DNA of 64,000 nucleotides from SXVE01 sp036388895 (GTDB lineage Bacteria; Acidobacteriota; Blastocatellia; Pyrinomonadales; Pyrinomonadaceae), in contig DASVQY010000039.1 in the NCBI GenBank assembly GCA_036388895.1, positions 17,712-81,711 on the forward strand, given 5' to 3'. The stretch's first letter is position 1. Each line of letters starts with the position of its first letter. This document shows, in pieces, positions 24,774 to 33,447 of the stretch. A program made the position numbers and the translations under genes. The notes under the pieces are model-generated. The model was given only the letters and a program-made list of their open reading frames with translations. It was not told where the DNA came from and made no database searches.

Positions 24774-27700
24774 ATGAAAGAGTCTAATTCTCGAAAAAAA
24801 TCATCGTCAAAGAGTAAGTCCGACAATCCTGAGAAAAAGGATTTTATCGTCGTGGGCTTGGGCGCGTCCGCGGGCGGCGTTCGCGCTTTGCAGGAATTTT
24901 TCGCGTCGATGCCGCCGAACAGCGGAATGGCATTCGTCGTCGTTCTGCATCTCGCGCCCAATCACGAATCGAATCTCACGGAGATTTTGCAGGCGCAGAC
25001 GACGATGCCCGTCGTGCGCGTCGACGAAACTCACAAAGTCGAGCCGAATCACGTTTACGTCATTCCGCCGAATCAAAATCTGGTGATGGTTGACGGAAGC
25101 GTCAGTCTCGCCAGACCCGACCGGGAAAAAGGCACGCGCGTGGCGATTGACGTGTTTTTCCGCACGCTCGCCGACGCTTACGAGCGCAACGCCGTGTGCG
25201 TCGTTTTAAGCGGTACGGGTGCGGACGGAACTCTCGGATTAAAGCGCGTCAAGGAAATGAACGGGTTCGCGATTGTCCAGCATCCTTCGGACGCCGAATA
25301 CGAAGAGATGCCGCGCCACGCGATAGCGACCGGCATTGCCGACTGGGTTTTGCCGGTCAGGCAGATGCCCGAAAAACTCATCAACTTTCGGGGAAGCTCG
25401 GAACGCCTGCATTTGACCGGCGGCGACGTGGAGAAAGTCGCCAAGGAAATCAACGCCGAAGATTCGCTGCGCGAGATTTTGACGATTTTGCGCGTTCGCA
25501 CCGGGCACGATTTTTCGAGCTATAAAATGCCGACGCTCGTTCGCCGCGTCGCGCGTCATTTGCAGATTCACGAGCTCGAAGATCTTCCGACTTACTTAAA
25601 TTTCCTGCGCAGTAACCCCGAAGAAGTTCAATCGCTTCAGCGCAATTTGCTGATTAACGTGACGAATTTTTTCCGCGACAAAGAGGCTTTCGACGCTCTC
25701 GAAAAAGAAGTCATTCCGAGAATTATGGACGGGAAAACGGCGCGCGATTCGGTGCGTGTCTGGGTCGCGGCGTGCGCTTCGGGCGAAGAAGCGTATTCAA
25801 TCTCGATTCTGCTGCACGAATACGCCGCCGGAATGAACGACCCGCCGAAGATTCAGATTTTTGCAACCGACGTTGACGACGAAGCAATCGCCGAGTCGCG
25901 CGAAGGCGTTTACACCGACGCGATTGAAACCGACGTTTCCGAAGAACGCCTGAAACGGTTTTTCCTCAAGGAAGGCAAGCGTTACCGGGTTCGCAAAGAA
26001 TTGCGCGAATCGGTTCTGTTTGCGCCGCACAACGTTTTACGCGACCCGCCGTTTTCCAAGCTCGATCTGGTAACGTGCCGCAACCTTTTGATTTATCTCA
26101 ACCGCGACTCGCAGGAGCGCGTGATGGAGATTTTTCATTTCGCGCTCAATCATCAAGGTTATCTTTTCCTTGGCAGCTCGGAAACCGCCGAAAGCCTGCC
26201 GTCGCTTTATACGGCGGTAGATAAAAAAAACCGCATTTACCGGCGGCGAGCAACGCACGGATTGTTTGACGCACCGCCGCGTCTTCCCATCGCGGGACAA
26301 TGGCAAGTCAGAACGCCGGAAGCGCGGGAAGTCAGTAAGCGCGTCAAAAGTTTCGAAATCGGCGAAATGCATTACAAGCTGCTTGAAAATTTAGCGCCGC
26401 CTTCGATTCTCGTTAATCAGGATTTTGAAGTCGTTTATATGAGCGAGTCGGTCGGTCGTTTTCTGCGTTTCGCGGGCGGAGAGCCGACAAGAAGCGTGCT
26501 CAAGCTCGTGCACCCTGATTTGCAATCGGATTTGCGCACCGCGCTTTTCACTGCTAAACACGAGCGCGGAACGTTCGAGCTTCCGAATTTGCGCTTTGGC
26601 GTTGACGGCAATGAAACGCACGTCAATCTGATTGTCCGCGCCGCTAATGTTGATGATGACAACCGGGATTTTCTGATCGTCATTTTCGACGAACCGGACA
26701 GAAATTCGTTCCAAATTTCTGCTGACCGAGGCACAAGCAGAAAAGACGTAGAAACGCCTGAATATGTCTCGAACAAAGACGCAGCGCTCGAAACACTCGT
26801 CGAACGTCTCGAAACGGATTTGCAGCGCACCAAACAGCAGCTTCGCGCGACGGTCGAGCAGCACGAAGTCACGATTGAAGAATTGAAAGCCTCGAACGAG
26901 GAATTGCAGGCGATCAACGAAGAACTGCGCTCGGCGGGCGAAGAGCTCGAAACCAGCAAGGAAGAATTGCAGTCGGTCAACGAGGAACTGATCACTGTCA
27001 ACCACGAGCTCAAGGAAAAAATCTACGAGGTTTCGCGCACGAATTCCGACTTGCAGAATTTGATGTCTTCGACCGACATCGCCACGATTTTTCTCGACAG
27101 CAACTTGCACATCCAGCGATTCACGCCGCCGGTCGAAGACCTTTTCAACATCAAACAGAACGATCTGGGACGCCCGCTCGAACATTTCACCAACCGGCTC
27201 AATTACGAAAATATCGGCAAAGAAGCGACGGGCGTTCTGCAGACGCTCAAGCCGTTCGAGCGCGAAGTGGAAGACAGCGACGGGCGTTGTTTTCTGATGC
27301 GTCTTCTGCCGTATCGCTCGACCGACGACCGAATCGAAGGCGTGGTGATGAATTTCGTAAACATTACCGATCGCAAACGCGCCGAAACAGCCAAATTCTT
27401 TCTGGCGTCGATTGTCGAATCGAGCGAGGATTCAATGATGACGGTCGATTTCGATAGGAAAATAACGAGCTGGAACAAAGCATCCGAAAAACTTTACGGT
27501 TATCCGGCAGCCGAAGTCATCGGCAAATCGCTGTCGCTGGTGACGCTGCCCGACGATATTAAAAAGGTTCTCGCCGATATCGATAAAATCAAGCACAGCC
27601 AAAAGGTCGAGATTTTCGATTCGATCAGGCTCAACAAAGACGGTCGGGAGATGAATCTCGAACTCGTTCTCTCGCCGGTCAAAAACGGCGCGGGAGAAGT

Positions 27701-29921
27701 CATCGGCGTTGCGACCCTCGCCCGCGACGTAACCGAAAGCAGGCTGGCGCAGAATGCCAAATACCACCTCGCCGCGATTGTCGAATCCTCGCAGGATTCG
27801 ATCGTCACCATAAATTTAGATGGCATCATCACCAGTTGGAACAAAGCCGCCGAGCAATTGTATGGATATCCGGCAGCCGAAGCCATCGGCAAGTCGCTGA
27901 CGGAGCTGACGCTTCCTCAAAATCTTTTAGAAGTGCTGGCTAACATCGAGCATGTGAGAAACAGTCAGAAGGTTGAAATCTTCGACTCGGTGCGCCTGCA
28001 TAAAGACAGCCGCGAGATACACCTCGAAGTGGTCATGTCGCCGGTCAAAGATGAAACCGGGGAAGTGATCGGGGTCTCAACGTTGGCGCGCGACGTCACC
28101 GAACGCAGGCGCGCTGTGGAATCCTTGCGCGAATCGGAAGCGCGCCTGCAAAAGGCGATTTCCATCGAAACGGTCGGCATCATTTTCTTCAACGCGGAAG
28201 GCGTTATTCACCACACGAACGAGGCTTTCCTGCGGATGAGCGGTTATTCGCAAGAGGAAATTCGCCTCGGCAAGATACATTGGGAAGACCTGACACCGCC
28301 GGAATTTATGGAGGCTTTTCTCAAAGCCGCCGACGAACTGAAAACCAAAGGGCAAAGCACGCCTTACGAAAAACAGTATATCCGACCGGACGGCTCGCGC
28401 TGGTGGGGACTTTTCTACGGCAAGCAGCTTAGCGAAAACGAATTCGTCAAGTTTGTCATCAACATCACCGAGCGCAAAGATGCCGAGGCGCAGCTCCGCG
28501 AGTCCGAGCAAAGAATTCGTATTGCCGTCGAAGCAGCCGAACTCGGCACGTGGGATTGGGATTTGAAAACGAACGAAGTTTTCTGGAACGACCGGCACTT
28601 TACGCTGTTCGGCTTGAAACCGGGCAGAAATCCGATACCGCCGGATTATTTTTTCAATTACGTACATCCGCAGGATCGCGAACGGGTCGAACGGACGATT
28701 CAAAAAGCCGTCTTGGAAAAAAACGTCTACGATACCGAGTTTCGCATCGTGAAACAGGACGGCTCGGAAGGCTGGATGAGCGGCTACGGGCGCGTCACGG
28801 AAGAAGCGGACGGCGCGACGACGAAAATGAGCGGCGTGATATTCGACATCAACGAACGCAAACAAGCCGAAGAGTCTCTACGTAAATCCGAAGAACATTT
28901 AAATCTGATTCTCGAAAGCACGAAGGATTACGCCATCATCACATACAATTTGGAAGGGCGAGTAACGCGCTGGAACACGGGCGCTGAGATGATTTTCGGC
29001 TTTTCCGAGAAAGAAGCCGTTGGGCAAAGATCGCATTTTATCTTTACGCCCGAGGACATTGCGGCAAAAGAGCCGGAAAAAGAAATGGCGGACGCTTTAA
29101 ATAAGGGGCGAGCCGAAGACGAGCGCTGGCACATCCGCAAAGACGGCTCGCGCTTTTTCGCTTCGGGCGTGATGCAGCCGCTGCGTGACGGCTCGATGCA
29201 GGGATTCGTCAAAATCTGCCGCGACCAGACTGAGCGGCTGGTGGCAGAAAACGCCGTGCGCGAAAAGGAAATGCTCACGCAGCTCGTTTCGATGCAGGAA
29301 GATGAGCGTCGCCGCATCGCCCGTGAGATTCACGACCATATCGGGCAACAGATAACGGTGCTTCGGTTCAAACTCGAATCAATCAAGAAAATGTGCGACG
29401 ACGCGCCGATTTGCAACGAGATTGATGTGGTAGAGGAAATTACCGAACGACTCGACAAAGAAATTGATTTTCTCGCCTGGGAACTTCGCCCGGCGTCGCT
29501 TGACGATTTGGGACTGAAGGTGACCTTGGGTAATTTTATTAACGAATGGTCGCGCCACACGAACATTAAAGCCGAATATCACGCCGTAGGGTTTTCGAAG
29601 GCTCATCTCGATTTCGAAATACAGACGAATCTTTACCGCATCGCACAGGAAGCGCTCAACAACATCTACAAACACGCGAAACCGAAAAACGTTTCCGTCC
29701 TTCTGGAAAAACGCGGCAACATAGTTTCGCTGATAATCGAAGACGACGGCGTCGGGTTTAGCACGAAAGACAAAAAAAATCGAACCAAAGGAATGGGCTT
29801 AATCGGAATGAGCGAACGCGCCAAAATCTGCGGCGGCACTCTTGAAATCGAATCGAAAAAAGGCAAAGGCACGACGATCTTCGCCCGCGTTCCGCTTGTA
29901 ATTAGACAAGAAAATGAATAA
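24774..29921 (+). CDS. hybrid CheB-CheR-multi-PAS sensor histidine kinase
   Basis: A 1715-residue cytoplasmic signalling protein. CheB-like domain about 22-205 (GASAGG, LHLAP, GTGADG). CheR methyltransferase about 225-495 (LLINVTNFFRD, VWVAACASGEEAYS, VTCRNLLIYL). PAS about 530-640. Coiled coil about 665-770 (EELKASNEELQAINEELRS). Then about six more PAS domains to residue 1490, and a HisKA_3-type kinase about 1500-1715 with the phospho-accepting His in RRIAREIHDHIGQQ (about 1519), N-box EALNNIYKHA and G-box DDGVGF/GMGLIGM. No membrane helix is seen. It senses cytoplasmic cues and phosphorylates a NarL-type regulator, encoded next. The third and fourth PAS domains (about 865-1110) are near duplicates. 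Confidence 0.93.
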   Translation: MKESNSRKKSSSKSKSDNPEKKDFIVVGLGASAGGVRALQEFFASMPPNSGMAFVVVLHLAPNHESNLTEILQAQTTMPVVRVDETHKVEPNHVYVIPPNQNLVMVDGSVSLARPDREKGTRVAIDVFFRTLADAYERNAVCVVLSGTGADGTLGLKRVKEMNGFAIVQHPSDAEYEEMPRHAIATGIADWVLPVRQMPEKLINFRGSSERLHLTGGDVEKVAKEINAEDSLREILTILRVRTGHDFSSYKMPTLVRRVARHLQIHELEDLPTYLNFLRSNPEEVQSLQRNLLINVTNFFRDKEAFDALEKEVIPRIMDGKTARDSVRVWVAACASGEEAYSISILLHEYAAGMNDPPKIQIFATDVDDEAIAESREGVYTDAIETDVSEERLKRFFLKEGKRYRVRKELRESVLFAPHNVLRDPPFSKLDLVTCRNLLIYLNRDSQERVMEIFHFALNHQGYLFLGSSETAESLPSLYTAVDKKNRIYRRRATHGLFDAPPRLPIAGQWQVRTPEAREVSKRVKSFEIGEMHYKLLENLAPPSILVNQDFEVVYMSESVGRFLRFAGGEPTRSVLKLVHPDLQSDLRTALFTAKHERGTFELPNLRFGVDGNETHVNLIVRAANVDDDNRDFLIVIFDEPDRNSFQISADRGTSRKDVETPEYVSNKDAALETLVERLETDLQRTKQQLRATVEQHEVTIEELKASNEELQAINEELRSAGEELETSKEELQSVNEELITVNHELKEKIYEVSRTNSDLQNLMSSTDIATIFLDSNLHIQRFTPPVEDLFNIKQNDLGRPLEHFTNRLNYENIGKEATGVLQTLKPFEREVEDSDGRCFLMRLLPYRSTDDRIEGVVMNFVNITDRKRAETAKFFLASIVESSEDSMMTVDFDRKITSWNKASEKLYGYPAAEVIGKSLSLVTLPDDIKKVLADIDKIKHSQKVEIFDSIRLNKDGREMNLELVLSPVKNGAGEVIGVATLARDVTESRLAQNAKYHLAAIVESSQDSIVTINLDGIITSWNKAAEQLYGYPAAEAIGKSLTELTLPQNLLEVLANIEHVRNSQKVEIFDSVRLHKDSREIHLEVVMSPVKDETGEVIGVSTLARDVTERRRAVESLRESEARLQKAISIETVGIIFFNAEGVIHHTNEAFLRMSGYSQEEIRLGKIHWEDLTPPEFMEAFLKAADELKTKGQSTPYEKQYIRPDGSRWWGLFYGKQLSENEFVKFVINITERKDAEAQLRESEQRIRIAVEAAELGTWDWDLKTNEVFWNDRHFTLFGLKPGRNPIPPDYFFNYVHPQDRERVERTIQKAVLEKNVYDTEFRIVKQDGSEGWMSGYGRVTEEADGATTKMSGVIFDINERKQAEESLRKSEEHLNLILESTKDYAIITYNLEGRVTRWNTGAEMIFGFSEKEAVGQRSHFIFTPEDIAAKEPEKEMADALNKGRAEDERWHIRKDGSRFFASGVMQPLRDGSMQGFVKICRDQTERLVAENAVREKEMLTQLVSMQEDERRRIAREIHDHIGQQITVLRFKLESIKKMCDDAPICNEIDVVEEITERLDKEIDFLAWELRPASLDDLGLKVTLGNFINEWSRHTNIKAEYHAVGFSKAHLDFEIQTNLYRIAQEALNNIYKHAKPKNVSVLLEKRGNIVSLIIEDDGVGFSTKDKKNRTKGMGLIGMSERAKICGGTLEIESKKGKGTTIFARVPLVIRQENE

Positions 29922-30132
29922 TATTTTTTAAATCAATCGGATTTATTTTAAGGCATTGCTTTATCAATCGAAACGAGGTTTCGGACATTTTAACCAAGCT
30001 GCGCGGCACGAAAATTCGGGTTTATTAACAACGCAGCAACGGAACGGGCAAGTTAAAGAGCATAAAGCGCGAATTTAACTTATTACAAATTTCTAAACCG
30101 CTTTACGCGTAATATTTACTTTTTATAAGTCG

Positions 30133-30789
30133 ATGAGCAATCTGCGCATATTAATCGCCGAAGACCACGAAACAATCCGCGAAGGCGTGAAATTGATTAT
30201 TGACGGACAGCCGGATATGGAGGTTTGCGGCGAGGCGGGCAACGGACGCGACGCTATCAGCCTCGCTCAAAAACTCAATCCGGACGTGCTGGTAATGGAC
30301 ATTTCGATGCCTGAATTAAACGGCTTGAAAGCAACAGCGAAACTTAAAAGAGTCGCTCCCGATATTAAAATCCTGACCTTGACGCGACACACCGACGAAG
30401 CGTATTTGCAGGAACTGCTGCAAGCCGGCGTTTCCGGTTATGTTTTAAAACAAAGTCCTTCGTCGGAATTGATTCGCGCAATTCGCGTCGTTGCCGCCGG
30501 CGGCAATTTTCTCGACCCGACGATTACCGGAAAAGTTTTAGGCGGCTATATCGGAAAAGCGGACAAACGACGCGGCGACGTGCGCGGCACAAAATTAACC
30601 GCCCGCGAATCGGAAATTTTGCGTTACATCGCGCTCGGTCACAGCAACAATGAAATCGCCGACCGTTTGGACATTTCAGTTAAAACCGTCGAAGCTCATA
30701 AAGCCAATTCTCTTAAAAAACTCGGCATGAACAGCCGCATAGACATTGTTCGTTATGCCATTCTGCAAGGCTGGATGCACGAAAGTTAA
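30133..30789 (+). CDS. NarL/FixJ-type response regulator
   Basis: A 218-residue regulator. The receiver domain is residues 4-120, with acidic pair Glu10-Asp11, phospho-acceptor Asp56 in LVMDISMP, Thr in ILTLTRH and Lys106 in YVLKQS. A LuxR-type helix-turn-helix spans residues about 150-212 (LTARESEILRYIALGHSNNEIADRLDISVKTVEAHK). It lies 211 bases after the hybrid kinase, whose HisKA_3 domain is the type that pairs with NarL regulators, so it is the likely partner. It is one of two candidates for binding the TTAGGGA palindromes downstream. No palindrome precedes this gene itself. Confidence 0.93.
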   Translation: MSNLRILIAEDHETIREGVKLIIDGQPDMEVCGEAGNGRDAISLAQKLNPDVLVMDISMPELNGLKATAKLKRVAPDIKILTLTRHTDEAYLQELLQAGVSGYVLKQSPSSELIRAIRVVAAGGNFLDPTITGKVLGGYIGKADKRRGDVRGTKLTARESEILRYIALGHSNNEIADRLDISVKTVEAHKANSLKKLGMNSRIDIVRYAILQGWMHES

Positions 30790-30867
30790 AACTCTGTATT
30801 ATTTCATTTTAACCGCCCGCCTATATTGCTTGATTCTCCGACAAACGAATGTAAGTTTCACCGGCAA

Positions 30868-30910
30868 CTAGGGAAAATCCTTAGAAAGAATTCCGCCTTT
30901 CCCAATACTC
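30868..30910 (+). promoter_or_regulatory. palindrome/-10 module, copy 1
   Basis: CTAGGGAAAATCCTTAG (30868-30884), then TTTCCCAATA with ATA at 30905-30907, 29 bases from the palindrome centre. This is the most degenerate outer flank of the four copies together with copy 3. No receiver gene lies directly downstream; the product, if any, would be a small RNA or short peptide. Confidence 0.55.
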
Positions 30911-31402
30911 GAATTCTTCCGCTCGTGCAATCATAAACATACTTTGAGATGACAGGAAACTTTGTCTAATTGATGTCGAAAGATGTTTGTTTGACTTGTA
31001 CGGGCTTTCGGGCGGCATTTCTTTACTTTGAAAAAGAGAGCGATTTTCGAATCAATCTTTGTTCGGCGAAGAAATACGTTTATTGGCGGCACAGACGCCG
31101 CTCGAAAGCCTTTTTTTGATTCAACTTTTTTTGTCAAATTTTGATTTTACATTTACGGGGAAATTAAAAACTCAAAAATTGAAAGATTTAATTGTACGGG
31201 CGAAAACTCCCTTCGTCCGAAACGCAGCCTCAGGCAGCAAACCGGTCCTTTTTATGGTTTGCTGTCGCCTCACAAATTTTTATCCGACTAAAACCCCGGC
31301 GAGCTTTTGAAAGCCCCGGTTATTTCTTTCTCCGAGAAAGGACAAGCACATTTTCGCGGCTTTCGTATGTTTCGCGGGCACAATCTTTTTTTCAAACGCT
31401 TT

Positions 31403-31446
31403 TTAGGGAAAATCCCTATTTGCCTTTTCCGTTTTTCCGATATTTA
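31403..31446 (+). promoter_or_regulatory. palindrome/-10 module, copy 2, upstream of the Asn77 receiver gene
   Basis: TTAGGGA-AAA-TCCCTAT (31403-31419) followed by TTTTTCCGATATTT, with ATA at 31440-31442, again 29 bases from the centre. The gene starts at 31671, so the leader would be about 220 bases. Confidence 0.65.
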
Positions 31447-31670
31447 TCGTTTTTGGCTTGTGCCAATATCTAAGTATGCTTTTTGAGCAGTTAGTATTCC
31501 TTTTGAACACTTGCCGAAAAAAGTTTTTTAATTTTCTTTCGGTTTTGATGAACAGGCAGACGATCTTCGGGCGTGAGAAATTAAATCCGATTTAGAACTC
31601 AGTTTAATTCTCCGAAATTCCTCCTTTCGCCGGAAAATCGTTTGCTTGTTCTTTTTTTTATTTATTACTT

Positions 31671-32126
31671 ATGAACACTTCTCTGCAAATTCAAAACGAT
31701 TCTCAAACAAGTTTGAACACAACAAGCCTATATTTTGAAGTTCCGCGACCGCTCATTTTAATCGCGGAAAGCGACGAAGAAAAACGCGAATTGCTCAAAA
31801 CGCTTTTGGATTTATACGATGTCGGCGTCATAGAAGCGCAAACCGGCGAAGAAGCGATGGATGTAACGGTCGGCGCGCGTCCCGATCTGGTTTTGATTAA
31901 TACCGATCTGCCCGGTCTCGACGGTTTTGAAACGACGCGTTTAATCAGAGCGATAAAATCGTTCGACGATATGCCGATAGTTTTTATTTCGCACGAAACC
32001 GAACGCATCTACCGAAAAAAAGCGTTCGATGTCGGCGGCAATTGTTTTCACATAGCGCCGCTCGATCTCGAAAGACTCGATCATATACTGGAAAATTATC
32101 TGTTTTGCATAAACGGAAAATTTTGA
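31671..32126 (+). CDS. single-domain pseudo-receiver protein
   Basis: A 151-residue protein made of one CheY-like receiver (about 27-145) with a 25-residue N-terminal extension and no output domain. The phospho-acceptor position is Asn77 (LVLINTDLPGLDG) where its neighbour has Asp77 (LILMDVKLPVLDG). The conserved Lys is Ala129 (HIAPLD against LVKPIN). The acidic pair (AESDEE) and Ser107 remain. It is therefore unlikely to be phosphorylated normally and may work as a constitutive, binding-only or sequestering receiver. Both receivers are 24-26 residues into their chains and align without gaps through the key positions, which indicates duplication and loss of phosphorylation. Confidence 0.85.
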   Translation: MNTSLQIQNDSQTSLNTTSLYFEVPRPLILIAESDEEKRELLKTLLDLYDVGVIEAQTGEEAMDVTVGARPDLVLINTDLPGLDGFETTRLIRAIKSFDDMPIVFISHETERIYRKKAFDVGGNCFHIAPLDLERLDHILENYLFCINGKF

Positions 32127-32436
32127 TTTCAGAACGGCGATTTTGCTCTCGTAAAGTCTTAAACCATTAAAATATTAGGAAAAACCCTTATGTCTTTCGC
32201 ATATCTTCCCGATATGCGATTTTTTTTATTTGCGTAATACTAACTATTGTTAATGAACAAATCAGCTTAAAGGTAAATGATTTCGGTCACAGAAATCACG
32301 TAACTTTTCAAACGAGCAAGGGGCAGGTGAGGCGAGCTTTCAAAAGAAGTTCGCCTCGAATCATCGCAAACACTTTTTATAAAAGAACTTTTATTAACTT
32401 TAGTATATTTTCGAAATATTTTTTGCTCAGGCTTTT
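32127..32436. other. 310-base leader/promoter region of the second receiver gene
   Basis: It contains palindrome copy 3 and, further on, a hairpin GAGGCGA...TCGCCTC (about 32330-32358). Another small hairpin, GATTTC/GAAATC, lies near 32279-32297. No coding frame is supported. Confidence 0.45.
32175..32217 (+). promoter_or_regulatory. palindrome/-10 module, copy 3
   Basis: TTAGGAAAAACCCTTA (32175-32190, one base shorter than the others) followed by CTTCCCGATATG, with ATA at 32212-32214, about 29.5 bases from the centre. It lies about 220 bases upstream of the receiver gene at 32437. Confidence 0.55.
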
Positions 32437-32880
32437 ATGTTTAACACTCAACACGAAAGAATCGAACAAATCAAAGGTGCTTTGCCTGCTCGCCCGCAAA
32501 CAAATCTTTCTATGCCCGTAATTTTAATTGTCGAAAATGATGAAGACAACCGGATGATGCTGAAATTTTTACTAGAAGCGTGGAAATACCGCGTCCTTGA
32601 AGCAGCAGACGGAACTGAAGCGTTGATAATCGCCGAACAGGAACGCCCCGACTTGATTTTAATGGATGTCAAGCTGCCGGTTCTCGACGGCTTTGACACG
32701 ACGCGTCAAATTCGCCAATCGCCGAAAATTAACGCCGTTCCAATCGTCTTCCTTTCGGGATGCGCCGAAGCCAACGCTCGTCAGGCAGCCGCGACAGCCG
32801 GAGGAAACGAGTATCTTGTCAAACCCATTAATTTTCAGGAACTGGAACAAATGCTCGGCAAATACGTCCGCCGCCGTTAA
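32437..32880 (+). CDS. single-domain CheY-like response regulator
   Basis: A 147-residue receiver with all key residues: acidic pair in VENDED (33-36), phospho-acceptor Asp77, Ser107 and Lys129. The N-terminal 25 residues are not conserved; an alternative start is the Met at residue 26 (32512), which begins MPVILIVEND. There is no output domain, so it would act by protein contact or as a phosphate shuttle or sink for the nearby kinase. It is a close homologue of the preceding Asn77 pseudo-receiver. Confidence 0.88.
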   Translation: MFNTQHERIEQIKGALPARPQTNLSMPVILIVENDEDNRMMLKFLLEAWKYRVLEAADGTEALIIAEQERPDLILMDVKLPVLDGFDTTRQIRQSPKINAVPIVFLSGCAEANARQAAATAGGNEYLVKPINFQELEQMLGKYVRRR

Positions 32881-32903
32881 AAATATAATCGGAAGTTTTC
32901 GAA

Positions 32904-32957
32904 TCCCTTAAGCTTAGGGAAAATCCCTAATTAACTACTCTACCTTTCCTAATATAT
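32904..32957 (+). promoter_or_regulatory. palindrome/-10 module, copy 4, with an additional half-site
   Basis: Perfect TTAGGGA-AAA-TCCCTAA (32914-32930). It is preceded by TCCCTTAA (32904-32911), which forms a second, overlapping palindrome with the same TTAGGGA half-site. It is followed by CCTTTCCTAATATAT, with ATA at 32952-32954, 30 bases from the centre. The PAS-like gene starts at 33061, leaving a leader of about 95 bases. Confidence 0.65.
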
Positions 32958-33060
32958 TTATTAATTCGCTTATGTAATATTTCATACATAAGACTTTTTG
33001 TATTAAAAAATTTTTAGGAGACGCGCGTCAAAAATCGAAGCGGTAATTTATAAGAAATTT

Positions 33061-33408
33061 ATGATAAATACTTCGCTAAATGTTCAGCAGAAAGTATTCG
33101 TGATATTTGAACTGAACGCTGACGGAACGGTGCTTTATTTCAGAGACGCGGGAAACGGCTTTGCGAGCGACTTGCAGCCGAATCCAATCGGGCACAATTT
33201 TTTTGAAATAACGCTTTTTGAAAATGCGGAAGAACTCAGGCACCGTTTCAACAATTTTATAAAAGGTCACGATACGGTCGAAAACTTTAAAACAACGCTC
33301 AGCGTCGCCAATGATCTGCTTCCGGCGAGAGTTATGTTGATGCGCGTTTTCGAGCGGTCGAACAACGAACGAGCGCAGTCGGTGATCGTTGATATTAGAA
33401 GCGTTTAA
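33061..33408 (+). CDS. small PAS-like domain protein
   Basis: A 115-residue protein consisting of what looks like one PAS domain. FVIFELNADGTVLYFRDAG gives the first strands, PIGHNFFEITLFENAEELRHRFNNFIKG the helical middle, and NFKTTLSVANDLLPARVMLMRVFERSNNERAQSVIVDI the last strands. There is no output domain. I rate PAS as likely from pattern alone; no cofactor-binding residue (such as a light-sensing Cys) can be claimed. It lies behind palindrome copy 4 and 39 bases before the Crp/Fnr-type gene, with which it is probably co-transcribed. Confidence 0.65.
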   Translation: MINTSLNVQQKVFVIFELNADGTVLYFRDAGNGFASDLQPNPIGHNFFEITLFENAEELRHRFNNFIKGHDTVENFKTTLSVANDLLPARVMLMRVFERSNNERAQSVIVDIRSV

Positions 33409-33447
33409 CTTTAGGCGACTGCCGATTGCAAAAACACATAAATACTT

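Larger units (their letters stand above)
30790..31670. other. 881-base intergenic region with two palindromic promoters and hairpins
   Basis: No convincing gene. It holds palindrome copies 1 and 2 (listed separately). Between them lie several hairpins: 31086-31101 followed by a T run at 31111-31117; 31232-31243 with 31256-31270 (AGGCAGCAAACC pairing GGTTTGCTGTCGCCT, with a 3-base bulge); and one around 31303-31325. A 48-codon frame at 30973-31119 starts shortly after promoter copy 1 but has no good ribosome site. A small RNA is possible. Confidence 0.5.

Noticed and set aside
26391..27185. Minus-strand 264-codon open frame inside the hybrid kinase gene
   Set aside because: It is the complement of the Glu/Leu-rich coiled-coil region. 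The sense frame carries continuous CheR, PAS and coiled-coil domains.
31221..31330. Possible cyclic di-GMP-I riboswitch (AGGCAGCAAACC resembles the GGCAAACC element)
   Set aside because: The second conserved element (GACGCAAAGC) and the receptor helix are missing, and promoter copy 2 lies between it and the next gene.
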